Shown: positions 8,671 to 17,504 of the stretch, in pieces | How the letters are laid out: the number at the start of each line of letters is the position of its first letter | Numbering within the stretch: position 1 is the first letter of the stretch | Assembly: GCA_035550655.1 (NCBI GenBank) | Contig: DASZOU010000008.1 | Span: 86,213 to 150,212 of the forward strand | DNA length: 64,000 nt | Direction: 5' to 3' | From: DASZTV01 sp035550655 | GTDB lineage: Bacteria > Actinomycetota > Actinomycetes > JAFAQI01 | Made by a program: the position numbers and the translations under genes | Notes under the pieces: model-generated | The model's input: only the letters and a program-made list of their open reading frames with translations | Databases searched by the model: none | Told to the model about the DNA's origin: nothing

Positions 8671-10361
8671 AAGGCAACTCCTTCAACATGAAGCGAAAGC
8701 TGTTCGCGAGCTGCTCCGCATTGGTCGTCGCGGGCTTTGCGTCGAGCTTCGGTGCGGCCGCTCCGGCGTCGGCTTCCGGATCCCATGCCCTCGTCGAAGG
8801 CTCCGGATCGAGCTGGTCCGCGAACGCGGTCAACCAGTGGATCGCCGATGTGCACTCCAACGGTCTGCAGGTCGTCTACAACCCGACCGGGTCGGCGCAG
8901 GGGCGGGTCGACTTCGCGAACAAGACGGTCGACTTCTCGGTCAGCGACATCCCCTACCAGGGGGTCGACCCCGTCACCCACGCGAGTGACACGTCGCAGG
9001 GACGTGCGTACTCGTACCTCCCGATCGTCGCCGGCGGTACGTCCTTCCCCTATCAGCTGCGCGTCAACGGCGAGCTGGTCCGCAACCTTCGGCTGTCCGG
9101 TACGACGATCGCGAAGATCTTCACCAACCAGATCACCAACTGGGACGACCCGGCGATCACCCAGGACAACAACGGCCGCAAGTTCCCGGACCTGCCGATC
9201 ATCCCGGTCGTGCACTCCGAGGGCTCGGGTGACACCGCTCAATTCACAACCTGGCTGGCGACCGACTACCAGAGCATCTGGCAACCGTTCGGCGGTCCGA
9301 CCTACACCGAGTACTTTCCGCGCCAGGGCGCGCAGGTTGCCGAGAACGGCTCGGACTCGGTGATGAACTTCATCACCTCCGCCGCCGCCAACGGCTCGAT
9401 CGGCTACAACGAGTACTCCTACGCGCTCGGTGCCGACTACCCGGTTGCGAAGCTGCTGAACAAGGCCGGCTACTACACGTTGCCAAATCAGTACAACGTC
9501 GCGGTTGCGCTGACCAAGGCGAAGATCAACTACGACAAGAGCAATCCGCAGACCTACCTGACCCAGAAGCTCGACCAGGTCTACGTCAACCCGGAGCCGC
9601 AGACCTATCCGCTGTCGTCGTACTCCTATCTGATCCTGCCCACCGCATCGAACGATGCGCGCATGACGACGGCGAAGCGGCAGACCATCGCGGACTACCT
9701 CTACTACGCCATCTGTCAGGGCCAGAAGGAGATGGGCCCGATCGGCTACTCGCCGTTGCCGATCAACCTGGTGCAGGCCGGCTTCCAGCAGATCGCGAAG
9801 TTGCACACCGCGGACAACGGCGTGAACCTCACCCAGGAGAACGTCTCGACTTGTAACAACCCGACCTTCATCGCGGGTCACCCGACTGAGAACTACCTCG
9901 CGAAGATCGCACCGAAGCCCGCCGCCTGCGACAAGGAAGGTGCTGGGCCTTGCACCACCGAGGTCGACCAGGAGCTCGGTAACCCGTCGGGTGGCCACCC
10001 GACCAGCACGAAGGGTTCGGGCGCCGGGGGTTCGAAGTCCGCGAGCGGCGGCAAGTCGCCGACCACGTCGGGATCAAGTCCCCCGACGGCAACCGGCGGG
10101 TCGAACCAGTCCGGGGGAAGCGTGCCGCTGCCCACGGGCACCAGCGCAGCGTCGGGCGGTGTCGTCGATCCCGGTACGGGAGCGGTAACGGACACGGCTG
10201 CGACGACCGGCACGGTGAGTGCGACAGCGACGACGGTTGCCGCGTCGCCTGGCCACGGGCTCGATGTCGTGCTCGGCGTGATCGCTGCGCTGCTCCTCGT
10301 CGTGCTGCTGGTGGTGCCCCCACTCGTGTGGCAGCGTTTCGGTGGCTCGAGGGAAGCCTGA
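8667..10361 (+). CDS. pstS: Membrane-anchored PstS-type phosphate-binding protein
   Basis: 564-residue secreted substrate-binding protein for the Pst importer. A signal peptide (residues ~1-37) is followed by phosphate-binding-protein motifs: EGSGSSW near residue 45, TNQITNWDDPAI near 155 and VVHSEGSGDT near 185. After residue ~430 the protein becomes Ser/Thr/Gly/Pro-rich, then has one transmembrane helix (~531-556) and a short basic tail. It is therefore predicted to be tethered by its C-terminus, whereas PstS is normally a lipoprotein. No lipobox is visible. The start overlaps pstA (ATGA), and the stop overlaps the next start (TGATG). Confidence 0.9.
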   Translation: MKGNSFNMKRKLFASCSALVVAGFASSFGAAAPASASGSHALVEGSGSSWSANAVNQWIADVHSNGLQVVYNPTGSAQGRVDFANKTVDFSVSDIPYQGVDPVTHASDTSQGRAYSYLPIVAGGTSFPYQLRVNGELVRNLRLSGTTIAKIFTNQITNWDDPAITQDNNGRKFPDLPIIPVVHSEGSGDTAQFTTWLATDYQSIWQPFGGPTYTEYFPRQGAQVAENGSDSVMNFITSAAANGSIGYNEYSYALGADYPVAKLLNKAGYYTLPNQYNVAVALTKAKINYDKSNPQTYLTQKLDQVYVNPEPQTYPLSSYSYLILPTASNDARMTTAKRQTIADYLYYAICQGQKEMGPIGYSPLPINLVQAGFQQIAKLHTADNGVNLTQENVSTCNNPTFIAGHPTENYLAKIAPKPAACDKEGAGPCTTEVDQELGNPSGGHPTSTKGSGAGGSKSASGGKSPTTSGSSPPTATGGSNQSGGSVPLPTGTSAASGGVVDPGTGAVTDTAATTGTVSATATTVAASPGHGLDVVLGVIAALLLVVLLVVPPLVWQRFGGSREA

Positions 10362-13177
10362 TGAGTAGCACTCGATCCCACCGCGCCGGTCGTCTTGGAC
10401 TAGCGGTGATCGCCGCCGGATCCGTGATCGGGCTGTCGCCGTATGGGGTATTGCCGCAGGCAGCCGCGGCAGGCAGCTCGGTGACGAAGTCGAAGACCGT
10501 CGAGCGGATCTATCTGGACAACGGCAAGAAGAAGGTCGTCGACAAGCGCACGGTTCACCTCACCGTCGACGACACGACGAACCTTCGGTCGTTGCAGCAG
10601 ATTCAGGTCTCGTGGTCGGGGGCGCACGTCACGGGAGGCGTTGCGAACGACCCGAACTCCGACGCAGCCCTGAACGAGGAGTATTCATTCGACCTGTTCG
10701 AGTGCCGTGGTGTCGACTCGACGAAGGTGCCGAAGAAGGACCGGATCTCGCCTGACACCTGCTGGACCCAGTTTGCCGACGAGCGCTTCGTCGATTCCTT
10801 CTCCGGCGTCCCCGCCTGGCAGTCCGACATGTTCGCGCCGAGGAACGAACGAGCCGCGAGCGTTTACGCGATGCGTGTGAAAAAGCAGCCGAAATCGTGC
10901 TCGAACCAGCTGATCGGCGTCGCGGCGCAGCGGTGGGTGCCGTACGTCGGCGCCGACGGCAAGCGCTATCCGGGTGGGCCAGACGGGTGCGCCGGGCTTG
11001 CGCCGGAGGCAACGCCGGAGAACCTCAGCTCCCTCACGTTGCCCAGCAACGAGACATTCGGTGTCACCAACACGCAGGGACGCGGGCAGGCGCTGTTCGA
11101 CGTCTTCACCGCGGAGGACCACGCGTCACTCGGCTGTTCGAAGTCGGTCCCGTGCTCGCTCGTCGCCGTGCCGATCGAAGGCATCAGCTGTGATGCAGCG
11201 GGTGCGAAGCTGCCGGCCAAGGACCGCCCGCAGGGAGCGGACGCCGACGATGCGAAGCAGGAGTGCGAGACCGCCGGCACCTTCAAGCCGGGTGAGCAGC
11301 TCAGCAACATCGAGGCGAGCGGATCGGCGGCCGTCGACGGCGCCCTGTGGTGGAGCGCGTCGAACTGGCGCAACCGGATCTCGGTTCCGCTGACGTTCGC
11401 GCCCGCCGACAACATCTGCGACGTCGTGGGTCACCAGACTCCGCAGGACGTGTACGGCACGGAGCTCATGGTCCAGGCGATGACGCAATGGGCGCCGCAC
11501 TTCTGCCTCAACCCGAAGCTGTTCGACCTCAAGCACGTGCAGACTCCTGAGCCAGAGGCCCGGACGCTGCTCAACGCGGGCGGCATCCAAGCCGCGATCA
11601 CGAGCGATCCACCGACCGCCGGCTTCGTCAAACCCGTGGTGCAGGCGCCGGTGGCGATCACGGGCTTCGGGATCGCCTATGACGTGGACGGTGAAGACGG
11701 CCAGCCGGTCGGTCATCTCAACCTGGATGCCCGACTCCTCGCGAAGCTGCTCACCGAGTCGTATCCGGCGCAGCAGATCGTCAAGTCGGCATACCCGGCT
11801 TCGGCCGACGGCACGGAGACGCTCAGCAACAACCCGCTCAACATCACGCAGGACCCGGAGTTCCAGGCACTGAACCCGGGCATCCCGACGACGACCGCGA
11901 ACGCGGCCGCGACCCTGCTGACCGTGAGCAACGGCTCGGACCTGATGCAGGCGCTCACCAGCTACATCAACAGCGACGCTGAGGCGCGGGCTTTCATGGA
12001 CGGCCAGCCCGACCCATGGGGAATGCGGGTCAACCCGTTCTACGAAGGAATGACGCTGCCGGTTAGCACCTGGCCGGTGCTCGACACCTTCGAGCCGTTG
12101 GACTCCTATCAACTGGGCCTGAACGACTGCCTGTACGCCGACCCGGTGCCGTACCTGCCGCAGGTCGCATCGCCGCAGGCCTCGCTGTTCAACATCAGCC
12201 AGGACATGCAGTTCGCCATCGCGCAGTCGCAGACGAAGTGCGTGCTGCCCTCCCCGAACCCTGGCGACCTCACCGGGGCGAAGCTCGTCGCGGACGGCCG
12301 GCAGATCCCGGGTCACCGCTTCATGCTCGGCACGGTCTCACTCGGCGATGCCGAACGCGAGGGCCTGCACCTCGCGTCGCTGCAGGCGAACTCGCCGGCC
12401 GATTCCGGGTCGAAGTTCAGCGGCCCGGCGGGGCGGACGTTCGTCGCGCCGACCGGCACCGGAATGCGTGCCGCCTCTCGCCTGCTCAAGCCGGACGCGA
12501 AGACTGGTGCCTGGCCGATCCCGTACACCGCGATTCGTAGCCACGCCAAGGCCGCGGCGGCGTACCCAGGAACGATGGTCGTCTACGCCGACATCCCGAC
12601 AACCGGGCTGAGTGCCTCCCAGGCGCGCGACTACGCGGACTTCCTGCGGTTCGCGGCGCATGCCGGACAACAACAGGGCGCGTCCCAGGGCGACCTCCCC
12701 GCCGGCTACCTGCCGATGACCGCCGCGAACGGCGCCGGCGATCTCGTCCGCTACACCAACTGCGCGGCGAACGACGTTCAGTCGCAGAGCGGCAAACTGC
12801 CGTCACTCACCGGCCCGGCGTGCCCGTCGCGTGGCGGCGGCGGTGGTGGCGGCTCGTCGCCACCACCGAGTCAAGGTGGGACAGGTACCTCGCCGTCGGG
12901 CGGGTCGACGGGGGGCTCGGCGCCGGCACCGCCTCCCGCCCCGACCACTCCAACGGTCACGCAACCGTCGAACCCGGAGCCTGCGCCGGTCGTCGCGACG
13001 ACCGCCGCCGCGCTCGGCATCACGCCGATGGTGTCCTCCGGTTTCGCGCACGCGTTCGGGACGATGCTGATCCTCATCGTGCTGATCGCAGCAGGCACCG
13101 CTGCGTTCGTCCGTGCCTTGGTCCCGGTTCGGCGGCGTGGCCGCTTGGATCCCGCCACCCGGCCCGGCATCGCGTAG
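10361..13177 (+). CDS. Giant secreted, C-terminally anchored binding-protein-like protein
   Basis: 938-residue envelope protein not recognised as a named family. Visible parts are a signal peptide (~1-37), a long cysteine-containing extracellular region, a Gly/Pro/Ser/Thr-rich stalk (~825-885) and a C-terminal transmembrane helix (~895-918) with a basic tail. The middle (~430-530) recalls PstS-type proteins: a GFGIAYDVDG segment, then LLAKLLTESYP and a QDPEFQALNPG stretch resembling the binding-protein pattern around WNDPAI...LNPG. I infer a diverged phosphate-binding-like core with large insertions. It begins at an ATG overlapping the pstS stop by one base and abuts the sortase-like gene, so all belong to one operon. 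Confidence 0.75.
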   Translation: MSSTRSHRAGRLGLAVIAAGSVIGLSPYGVLPQAAAAGSSVTKSKTVERIYLDNGKKKVVDKRTVHLTVDDTTNLRSLQQIQVSWSGAHVTGGVANDPNSDAALNEEYSFDLFECRGVDSTKVPKKDRISPDTCWTQFADERFVDSFSGVPAWQSDMFAPRNERAASVYAMRVKKQPKSCSNQLIGVAAQRWVPYVGADGKRYPGGPDGCAGLAPEATPENLSSLTLPSNETFGVTNTQGRGQALFDVFTAEDHASLGCSKSVPCSLVAVPIEGISCDAAGAKLPAKDRPQGADADDAKQECETAGTFKPGEQLSNIEASGSAAVDGALWWSASNWRNRISVPLTFAPADNICDVVGHQTPQDVYGTELMVQAMTQWAPHFCLNPKLFDLKHVQTPEPEARTLLNAGGIQAAITSDPPTAGFVKPVVQAPVAITGFGIAYDVDGEDGQPVGHLNLDARLLAKLLTESYPAQQIVKSAYPASADGTETLSNNPLNITQDPEFQALNPGIPTTTANAAATLLTVSNGSDLMQALTSYINSDAEARAFMDGQPDPWGMRVNPFYEGMTLPVSTWPVLDTFEPLDSYQLGLNDCLYADPVPYLPQVASPQASLFNISQDMQFAIAQSQTKCVLPSPNPGDLTGAKLVADGRQIPGHRFMLGTVSLGDAEREGLHLASLQANSPADSGSKFSGPAGRTFVAPTGTGMRAASRLLKPDAKTGAWPIPYTAIRSHAKAAAAYPGTMVVYADIPTTGLSASQARDYADFLRFAAHAGQQQGASQGDLPAGYLPMTAANGAGDLVRYTNCAANDVQSQSGKLPSLTGPACPSRGGGGGGGSSPPPSQGGTGTSPSGGSTGGSAPAPPPAPTTPTVTQPSNPEPAPVVATTAAALGITPMVSSGFAHAFGTMLILIVLIAAGTAAFVRALVPVRRRGRLDPATRPGIA

Positions 13178-14161
13178 ATGACCGTGACGGAGACGGCATC
13201 GGACCAGGCGGTCCCAGGCACGCCTGAGGACCACGCCGCCGCTGCGGCGTCGGCGCCCGCGTCGGTGAGCAGCGAGCGCCGCCGCAGCAAGGTACCGCTG
13301 TCGCCGCGCACCCGTTACACGAGCGTCGTTTTGGCGGCACTCGCGGGACTGGCAGCCTGGCTGTTGTTGTTCGTCTTCGTCTTCTCCGCGTTGATCGAGC
13401 ATCACAACCAGTCGGTGGCTTACTCGCGGCTACGCGAGAAGCTCGCGCTCGGCACCGTAGCGCCGTTCGGCCACGACGCCACGACGGGACGCATCCTCAA
13501 GCTGCACGATGGTGAGCCGTTCGGGTTGATCAGCGCGCCGTCGATCGGGATGCACCGCGTCGTGTTCGTGGAGGGCACCACCTCCGCCGACCTGCAGAGC
13601 GGGCCAGGGCATCTGCCGGGGACCGTCCTGCCCGGCGAGGCAGGGGTGTCAACGCTGCTGGGGCGGTCGACGGCGTACGGCGCACCCTTCAGGAAGATCA
13701 CGTCGCTGCACCCGGGCGACGCGGTGAACGTCACGACCGGGCAAGGGACGTACCAGTTCACCGTCGTCGACGTGCGCGGCCCCGGACAACCCATTCCCGG
13801 CACGCTCGCGACCGCCACCAGCCGCTTGACGCTCCTTACCGCACAACGCGGCGGCTGGGGTGAGCTGTGGGCGCCGACGCACGCGGTGTACGTCGACGCG
13901 ACGCTTACCGGCGGCAAGGCGAGCGCGATCGCCCCGGGCACAGCACCGACAGCCGCAGACGCGCCGATGCAGGGCGACAGCGCGGGTCTGGTGCCGTTGG
14001 TGTTGTGGTTGCAGGGCCTTGTCCTCGTCGCCGTCGCGAGCGCCGTGCTCGGCCGGCGCTGGGGTACCAAGCAGACCTGGCTGGTCGGCGTGACCCTTGG
14101 TGTCGCGATGCTGTGGGGCGCTTCGGGCGCGTTGCTGCAACTGCTGCCGAACCTGTTCTAA
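13178..14161 (+). CDS. Sortase-fold membrane protein lacking catalytic residues
   Basis: 327-residue protein with a cytoplasmic N-terminus, one membrane helix (~48-70), an extracellular sortase-like domain (~95-245) and two C-terminal membrane helices (~265-320). The sortase pattern is clear: TVLPGEAGVSTLLG, then YGAPFRKITSLHPGD, TYQFTVVDV and RLTLLTA. However, the expected His after the GH position is Arg163 (LLGRST), and the catalytic Cys after the TLLT strand is Ala222. The domain contains no other candidate nucleophile. It is therefore predicted to be inactive as a transpeptidase, perhaps a scaffold for the anchored binding proteins encoded upstream. It starts one base after the giant gene stops. 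Confidence 0.82.
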   Translation: MTVTETASDQAVPGTPEDHAAAAASAPASVSSERRRSKVPLSPRTRYTSVVLAALAGLAAWLLLFVFVFSALIEHHNQSVAYSRLREKLALGTVAPFGHDATTGRILKLHDGEPFGLISAPSIGMHRVVFVEGTTSADLQSGPGHLPGTVLPGEAGVSTLLGRSTAYGAPFRKITSLHPGDAVNVTTGQGTYQFTVVDVRGPGQPIPGTLATATSRLTLLTAQRGGWGELWAPTHAVYVDATLTGGKASAIAPGTAPTAADAPMQGDSAGLVPLVLWLQGLVLVAVASAVLGRRWGTKQTWLVGVTLGVAMLWGASGALLQLLPNLF

Positions 14162-14199
14162 ACGCGGCCCGCGGCTTCGCCGTCTAACCGTGGCCAGTC

Positions 14200-14221
14200 G
14201 TTCATCGACCGTTCATTCTCT
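14200..14221 (+). promoter_or_regulatory. Predicted second PHO box
   Basis: Two adjoining 11-base units, GTTCATCGACC (14200-14210) and GTTCATTCTCT (14211-14221), match the PhoP direct-repeat pattern and strongly resemble the units at 5037-5058. The site ends 74 bases before the ATG of the binding-protein-like gene at 14296. It implies a second phosphate-responsive promoter for the 14.3-17.4 kb cluster. Confidence 0.8.
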
Positions 14222-14295
14222 CCACGCCCAAGTGCGACTTGTTACCGCAAGACTCGGCGCCCGGAGCGCACCCCAACGTCTAGGAGGACGACAGC

Positions 14296-15567
14296 ATGCG
14301 CATGCTCAACCGAAGGGCCGGCATTGCCGCCGGGGCTCTCGCGGTCGCGGGACTGACGCTCGCGTCGACGGGTGTGGCGTCAGCCGACAGCCCAGCTGCG
14401 CGGCCCAGTGACGCGGTCGGGGTCGGTTCCGACACCCTGCAGAACTTGGCCGACTTCCTGTTCGACGGCGCCCCTGGCGCGGTGAACGGCTACAACGCCC
14501 AGGGCAACATCAACCGCGTCTACAGCGTCTTCTCGACGGGCGACGCGAACGGCCGCGCGATCTACGACGGCACCTGCGGCGCGGCCGGTGCGAACGGCCT
14601 CGGCACGTTCTGCTCCGCCACGACCAGCCAGGCACCGAACTCGCTCCCCGGCAGCGTCGTTCTTCGCGAAGGCACCAAGCCGGTCGTGCGGCCGAACGGC
14701 TCTGGCGCCGGCGCTGCGGCGCTGGTCCAGGACACGCCGGGCGACGCGACGAACTTCCCGGGCTACGAGGGGCTGCCGAACGGCTCCATCCAGTTCGCCC
14801 GCATGTCTCGGCTGCCGAACACCACTGAAGAGGGCACCTGCCCGACGAGCGGCGCCTGCGGCGGTCTGCACGTCTACCAGGCAGCGACCGACCAGCTCGA
14901 GATCGCAACGTCGAACATCTCCGGCGCGACCTACGAGGGTCCGACCGGTCTGTCGGCCAAGGAGCTCGTCGACATCTACTCCTGCACCAAGACCAAGTGG
15001 AACCAGCTCCCGGGCAACACCACGGGGAGCGCGAACACGATCCACCCGCTGATCCCGCAGAGCGGCTCCGGTACCCGGAACTTCTTCCTCGCCGACCTGC
15101 AGGCCGCCAACGGTGGTTCTGCGGTCACGCTCGGTTCGTGCGTGCGGACGGTGCAGGAACACGACCCGACGGGTATCTACGCCGACCCGACGCCGGCCGA
15201 CGCCATCGAGCCGTTCTCGGCGGGCAAGATCGCGCTGATCAACTCCGGGTACTTCGCCAACGGCGCGGGCTACAAGGGCACCAATGGCAGCAACGCCTAC
15301 ACCGCGAACCAGCTCAAGCTGCTCTCGGGTACGCCGGGTGACACCAACCCGGTCTACAACTCGACGCGTGGGCTGTACTTCGTGATCCGTCAGGCTGACC
15401 TTGCCAGCAAGACGCCGCTCCAGCCGGGTGGCACCGAGAACTGGGCGCAGACCCTGTTCACCGGATCGACCAGCTGGATCGCTCGCTCGAGCCAGGCCTC
15501 GGCGTACGCCGCGGCCGGCTTCACCCAGGCCTACAAGGACTGCGGGATCAACCCGGGGACCTGCTAG
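14296..15567 (+). CDS. Secreted PstS-like substrate-binding protein
   Basis: 423-residue exported protein with a signal peptide ending near ASADS (~residue 34). The mature part resembles phosphate-type periplasmic-binding proteins: GVGSDTLQN at the start, ELVDIYSCTKTKWNQLPGN in the hinge-like region, and PLIPQSGSGTRNFF, where the GSGT pattern is a phosphate-binding signature in PstS. Unlike the pstS at 8667 it has no C-terminal membrane helix and no lipobox. AGGAGG (14282-14287) precedes the ATG. The PHO box upstream supports a role in phosphate capture. Ligand identity is inferred. Confidence 0.82.
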   Translation: MRMLNRRAGIAAGALAVAGLTLASTGVASADSPAARPSDAVGVGSDTLQNLADFLFDGAPGAVNGYNAQGNINRVYSVFSTGDANGRAIYDGTCGAAGANGLGTFCSATTSQAPNSLPGSVVLREGTKPVVRPNGSGAGAAALVQDTPGDATNFPGYEGLPNGSIQFARMSRLPNTTEEGTCPTSGACGGLHVYQAATDQLEIATSNISGATYEGPTGLSAKELVDIYSCTKTKWNQLPGNTTGSANTIHPLIPQSGSGTRNFFLADLQAANGGSAVTLGSCVRTVQEHDPTGIYADPTPADAIEPFSAGKIALINSGYFANGAGYKGTNGSNAYTANQLKLLSGTPGDTNPVYNSTRGLYFVIRQADLASKTPLQPGGTENWAQTLFTGSTSWIARSSQASAYAAAGFTQAYKDCGINPGTC

Positions 15568-15577
15568 CAGGTCGTCA

Positions 15578-15630
15578 CGACGAACCCGGCGGGGCGGGCG
15601 GGACAAACCTGTCCGCCCCGTCCGGTCGTC
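15578..15630 (+). terminator. GC-rich hairpin after the binding-protein gene
   Basis: A stem formed by GGGCGGGACA (15596-15605) and TGTCCGCCC (15610-15618) with a four-base loop and one bulged G, extendable outward toward GACGA and TCGTC. There is no clear T-run. It could be a partial terminator or stabilising hairpin that lowers expression of the two downstream genes relative to the binding protein. Confidence 0.5.
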
Positions 15631-15679
15631 AGGCCGAAGTGGCCACACCAGGAGTCGCATCAACGTGAAGGAGACAGCT

Positions 15680-16531
15680 ATGCGGCGGCAGGCAGCACGA
15701 GCGGGCGCCGGCCTGCTGGTGGCGGCCGCGGCTGCGTTGTCATCGGCTGCACCAGCTGCAGCATCGAGCAGCCCAGTCCCTTTCACCGATCCCAGCACGC
15801 ACGGCTACATCGCACTGTGTGACCTTGCGGGGAACAACGTCACCGGCGGCAGCATCAACTCCACGCCGCTGGTGTGGAAGGCGGTGTCCTCGACGCCCGC
15901 TCCCGCCGGCTTTCGCGGCAAGGGCCAGAACGCCGCGCTGTTCATCTACCAAGCGAGGCAGGGCGTGCCGCCGGCAGAGTGGAGTGGCGACACCCTGAGC
16001 GCCGATTCGTTTTACAAGAACCGGCACCACCCGGCAGCAGAGATGACCTACAAGGACCTCTCGCTCGCCGACATCATCAAGGAGTTCCCGCCGCTCTGGA
16101 ACGGGCTGTACCAGTTGCGCATGCACGTCGGAAAGCTCAACTATGCGACGTACGGCGCGACCTACCCAGCCACGGTGATCAAGGTCACCGGAAGTACCTG
16201 GCACGTCGTCTCCGGTGGCACCTTGCCGTGCGGCTCGTCCACCAAGGCCAAGTCGTCCGAGCTGTTTGCCGGGCAGCCATTGCTCGCGCCGACCCCGGAC
16301 AAGAACCAGACACCGCCCACGGCGCCCGCGAGCATCCGGGCCGCCGTGAGCAGCTCCACCGGGCAGTCGGCCGGTGCCGTGTACTCGGCAACCACCACCT
16401 CTACTGCCGACGCGGGCAACGGCGGCTCGTCGTACACCACGGCTTTCGTCGTAGGGGCGGTCGCACTCGCACTCGCCGCCGCCGGCGGGGGGATGTTCTT
16501 CCGTCGCCGCATGAACAGCATCACCACGTGA
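15680..16531 (+). CDS. Secreted, C-terminally anchored protein of unknown function (paralogue 1)
   Basis: 283-residue protein with a signal peptide (~1-28) and a single C-terminal helix (~252-272) followed by RRRM, so it is probably anchored in the cytoplasmic membrane facing out. The extracellular domain (~35-200) is shared with the next gene: a GYIALCD/GIVFFD start, an AALFIYQA/AAVLYAAL strand, an EW/DW turn and GLYQLRM/GIYQIRM near the end. A Ser/Thr-rich linker joins it to the membrane. GAAGGAGA precedes the ATG at 15680. I do not recognise the family. Its position behind a PHO-box-controlled binding protein suggests a phosphate-starvation envelope role. Confidence 0.75.
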   Translation: MRRQAARAGAGLLVAAAAALSSAAPAAASSSPVPFTDPSTHGYIALCDLAGNNVTGGSINSTPLVWKAVSSTPAPAGFRGKGQNAALFIYQARQGVPPAEWSGDTLSADSFYKNRHHPAAEMTYKDLSLADIIKEFPPLWNGLYQLRMHVGKLNYATYGATYPATVIKVTGSTWHVVSGGTLPCGSSTKAKSSELFAGQPLLAPTPDKNQTPPTAPASIRAAVSSSTGQSAGAVYSATTTSTADAGNGGSSYTTAFVVGAVALALAAAGGGMFFRRRMNSITT

Positions 16532-16593
16532 GTACCGAAGCGTCGGGTCGGGTGGACCGGCTCGTCATCTCCACGAGAGGACAGATCACGCGC

Positions 16594-17442
16594 ATGAGAG
16601 CAGCACGGGCAAGGTACGTCGCGACGTTCGTCGCCACTGCCGCCGCCGCGGTCGGGAGTCTTCTCGGCAGTGTGGGGTCGGCGCAGGCCGCCGGTACGCC
16701 GTCATGGGAGCCGGACCCGAACGCCGTCGCGGGAATCGTCTTCTTCGACGGCAGCGGCCAGCAAGTCACGAGCGGTAGCACGAGTGGCTCGATGGCTGCC
16801 TACGCCGTGGCGACCAACACGATTCACCAGGGTGACAACGCCGCGGTGCTTTACGCCGCGTTGCCGAACACCAGCGAGCCGACCGCCGACTGGAGCCGTG
16901 AGGCGCTTTCCGGCGCGTCGGCATACCCGGTCAGCGGCGCCCCGTCGGGGATCGGATCCGGCCCCGCAGTAACGGGAACCGCCCAGGACGAGTCGCTTGC
17001 GACCTTCGCGTCCCACTTCCCGAGCTCGTCCGGCATCTACCAGATCCGGATGACCACGGAGAACAGTGCGGGCAGCGGAGTTCAGAGCACCTCGTACGCC
17101 GCCGCTGATGTTCTGATCAGTGGCAGCAACTGGACCGAGATCTACCCGAAGAACGCTACGGGTGGCTCCTCCACACTCCACAACTCGGCGAAGCCGAAGC
17201 TCTCGGGCAAGCACAAGGTCGGAAAGACCGAGAAGTGCTCGCACGGCTCGTGGTCGCCGAAGCCCTCGTCGTACAGCTACCAGTGGTACAAGGGCAGCTC
17301 GAAGATCAAGGGCGCAACCAAGTCGAGCCTGAAGCTCACCAAGTCCCTCAAGGGCAAGTCGATCCACTGCAAGGTGACGGCGCACAAGAGCGGCTTCTCG
17401 ACCGCATCCGCGTCGTCGAAGAGTGTGAAGGTCACCGGCTGA
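16594..17442 (+). CDS. Secreted protein with paralogous domain plus Ig-like module (paralogue 2)
   Basis: 282-residue exported protein: a signal peptide (~1-35), then the same ~150-residue domain as the preceding gene, then a lysine/serine-rich C-terminal module. In that module KVGKTEKCSHGSW, YSYQWYKGSSKIKG and a closing KVTAHKSG correspond to the bacterial Ig-like repeats common in actinobacterial surface proteins. No C-terminal membrane helix is seen, so this copy may bind the wall or be released. GAGAGGA (16575-16581) precedes the ATG at 16594. A strong terminator follows, ending the cluster. Function unknown. Confidence 0.75.
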   Translation: MRAARARYVATFVATAAAAVGSLLGSVGSAQAAGTPSWEPDPNAVAGIVFFDGSGQQVTSGSTSGSMAAYAVATNTIHQGDNAAVLYAALPNTSEPTADWSREALSGASAYPVSGAPSGIGSGPAVTGTAQDESLATFASHFPSSSGIYQIRMTTENSAGSGVQSTSYAAADVLISGSNWTEIYPKNATGGSSTLHNSAKPKLSGKHKVGKTEKCSHGSWSPKPSSYSYQWYKGSSKIKGATKSSLKLTKSLKGKSIHCKVTAHKSGFSTASASSKSVKVTG

Positions 17443-17460
17443 GCGGTTCGCCCCCGCAAT

Positions 17461-17504
17461 GACAACGGGAGCCGCCCGTATCCGGGTGGCTCCCGTTGTC
17501 GTTT
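17461..17504 (+). terminator. Rho-independent-type terminator
   Basis: A long near-perfect stem, with left arm GACAACGGGAGCC (17461-17473) and right arm GGCTCCCGTTGTC (17488-17500), extended inward by GCCCG pairing with CGGGT around a short loop. It is followed by GTTT. It lies 18 bases after the last gene of the PHO-box cluster and separates it from the riboswitch region. Confidence 0.85.

Noticed and set aside
13178..17442. LPXTG-type sorting signals that would make the sortase-like protein a working transpeptidase
   Set aside because: The anchored proteins upstream and downstream end in a helix plus basic tail, but I found no LPXTG-like pentapeptide before the helices, and the sortase-like protein lacks Cys and His.
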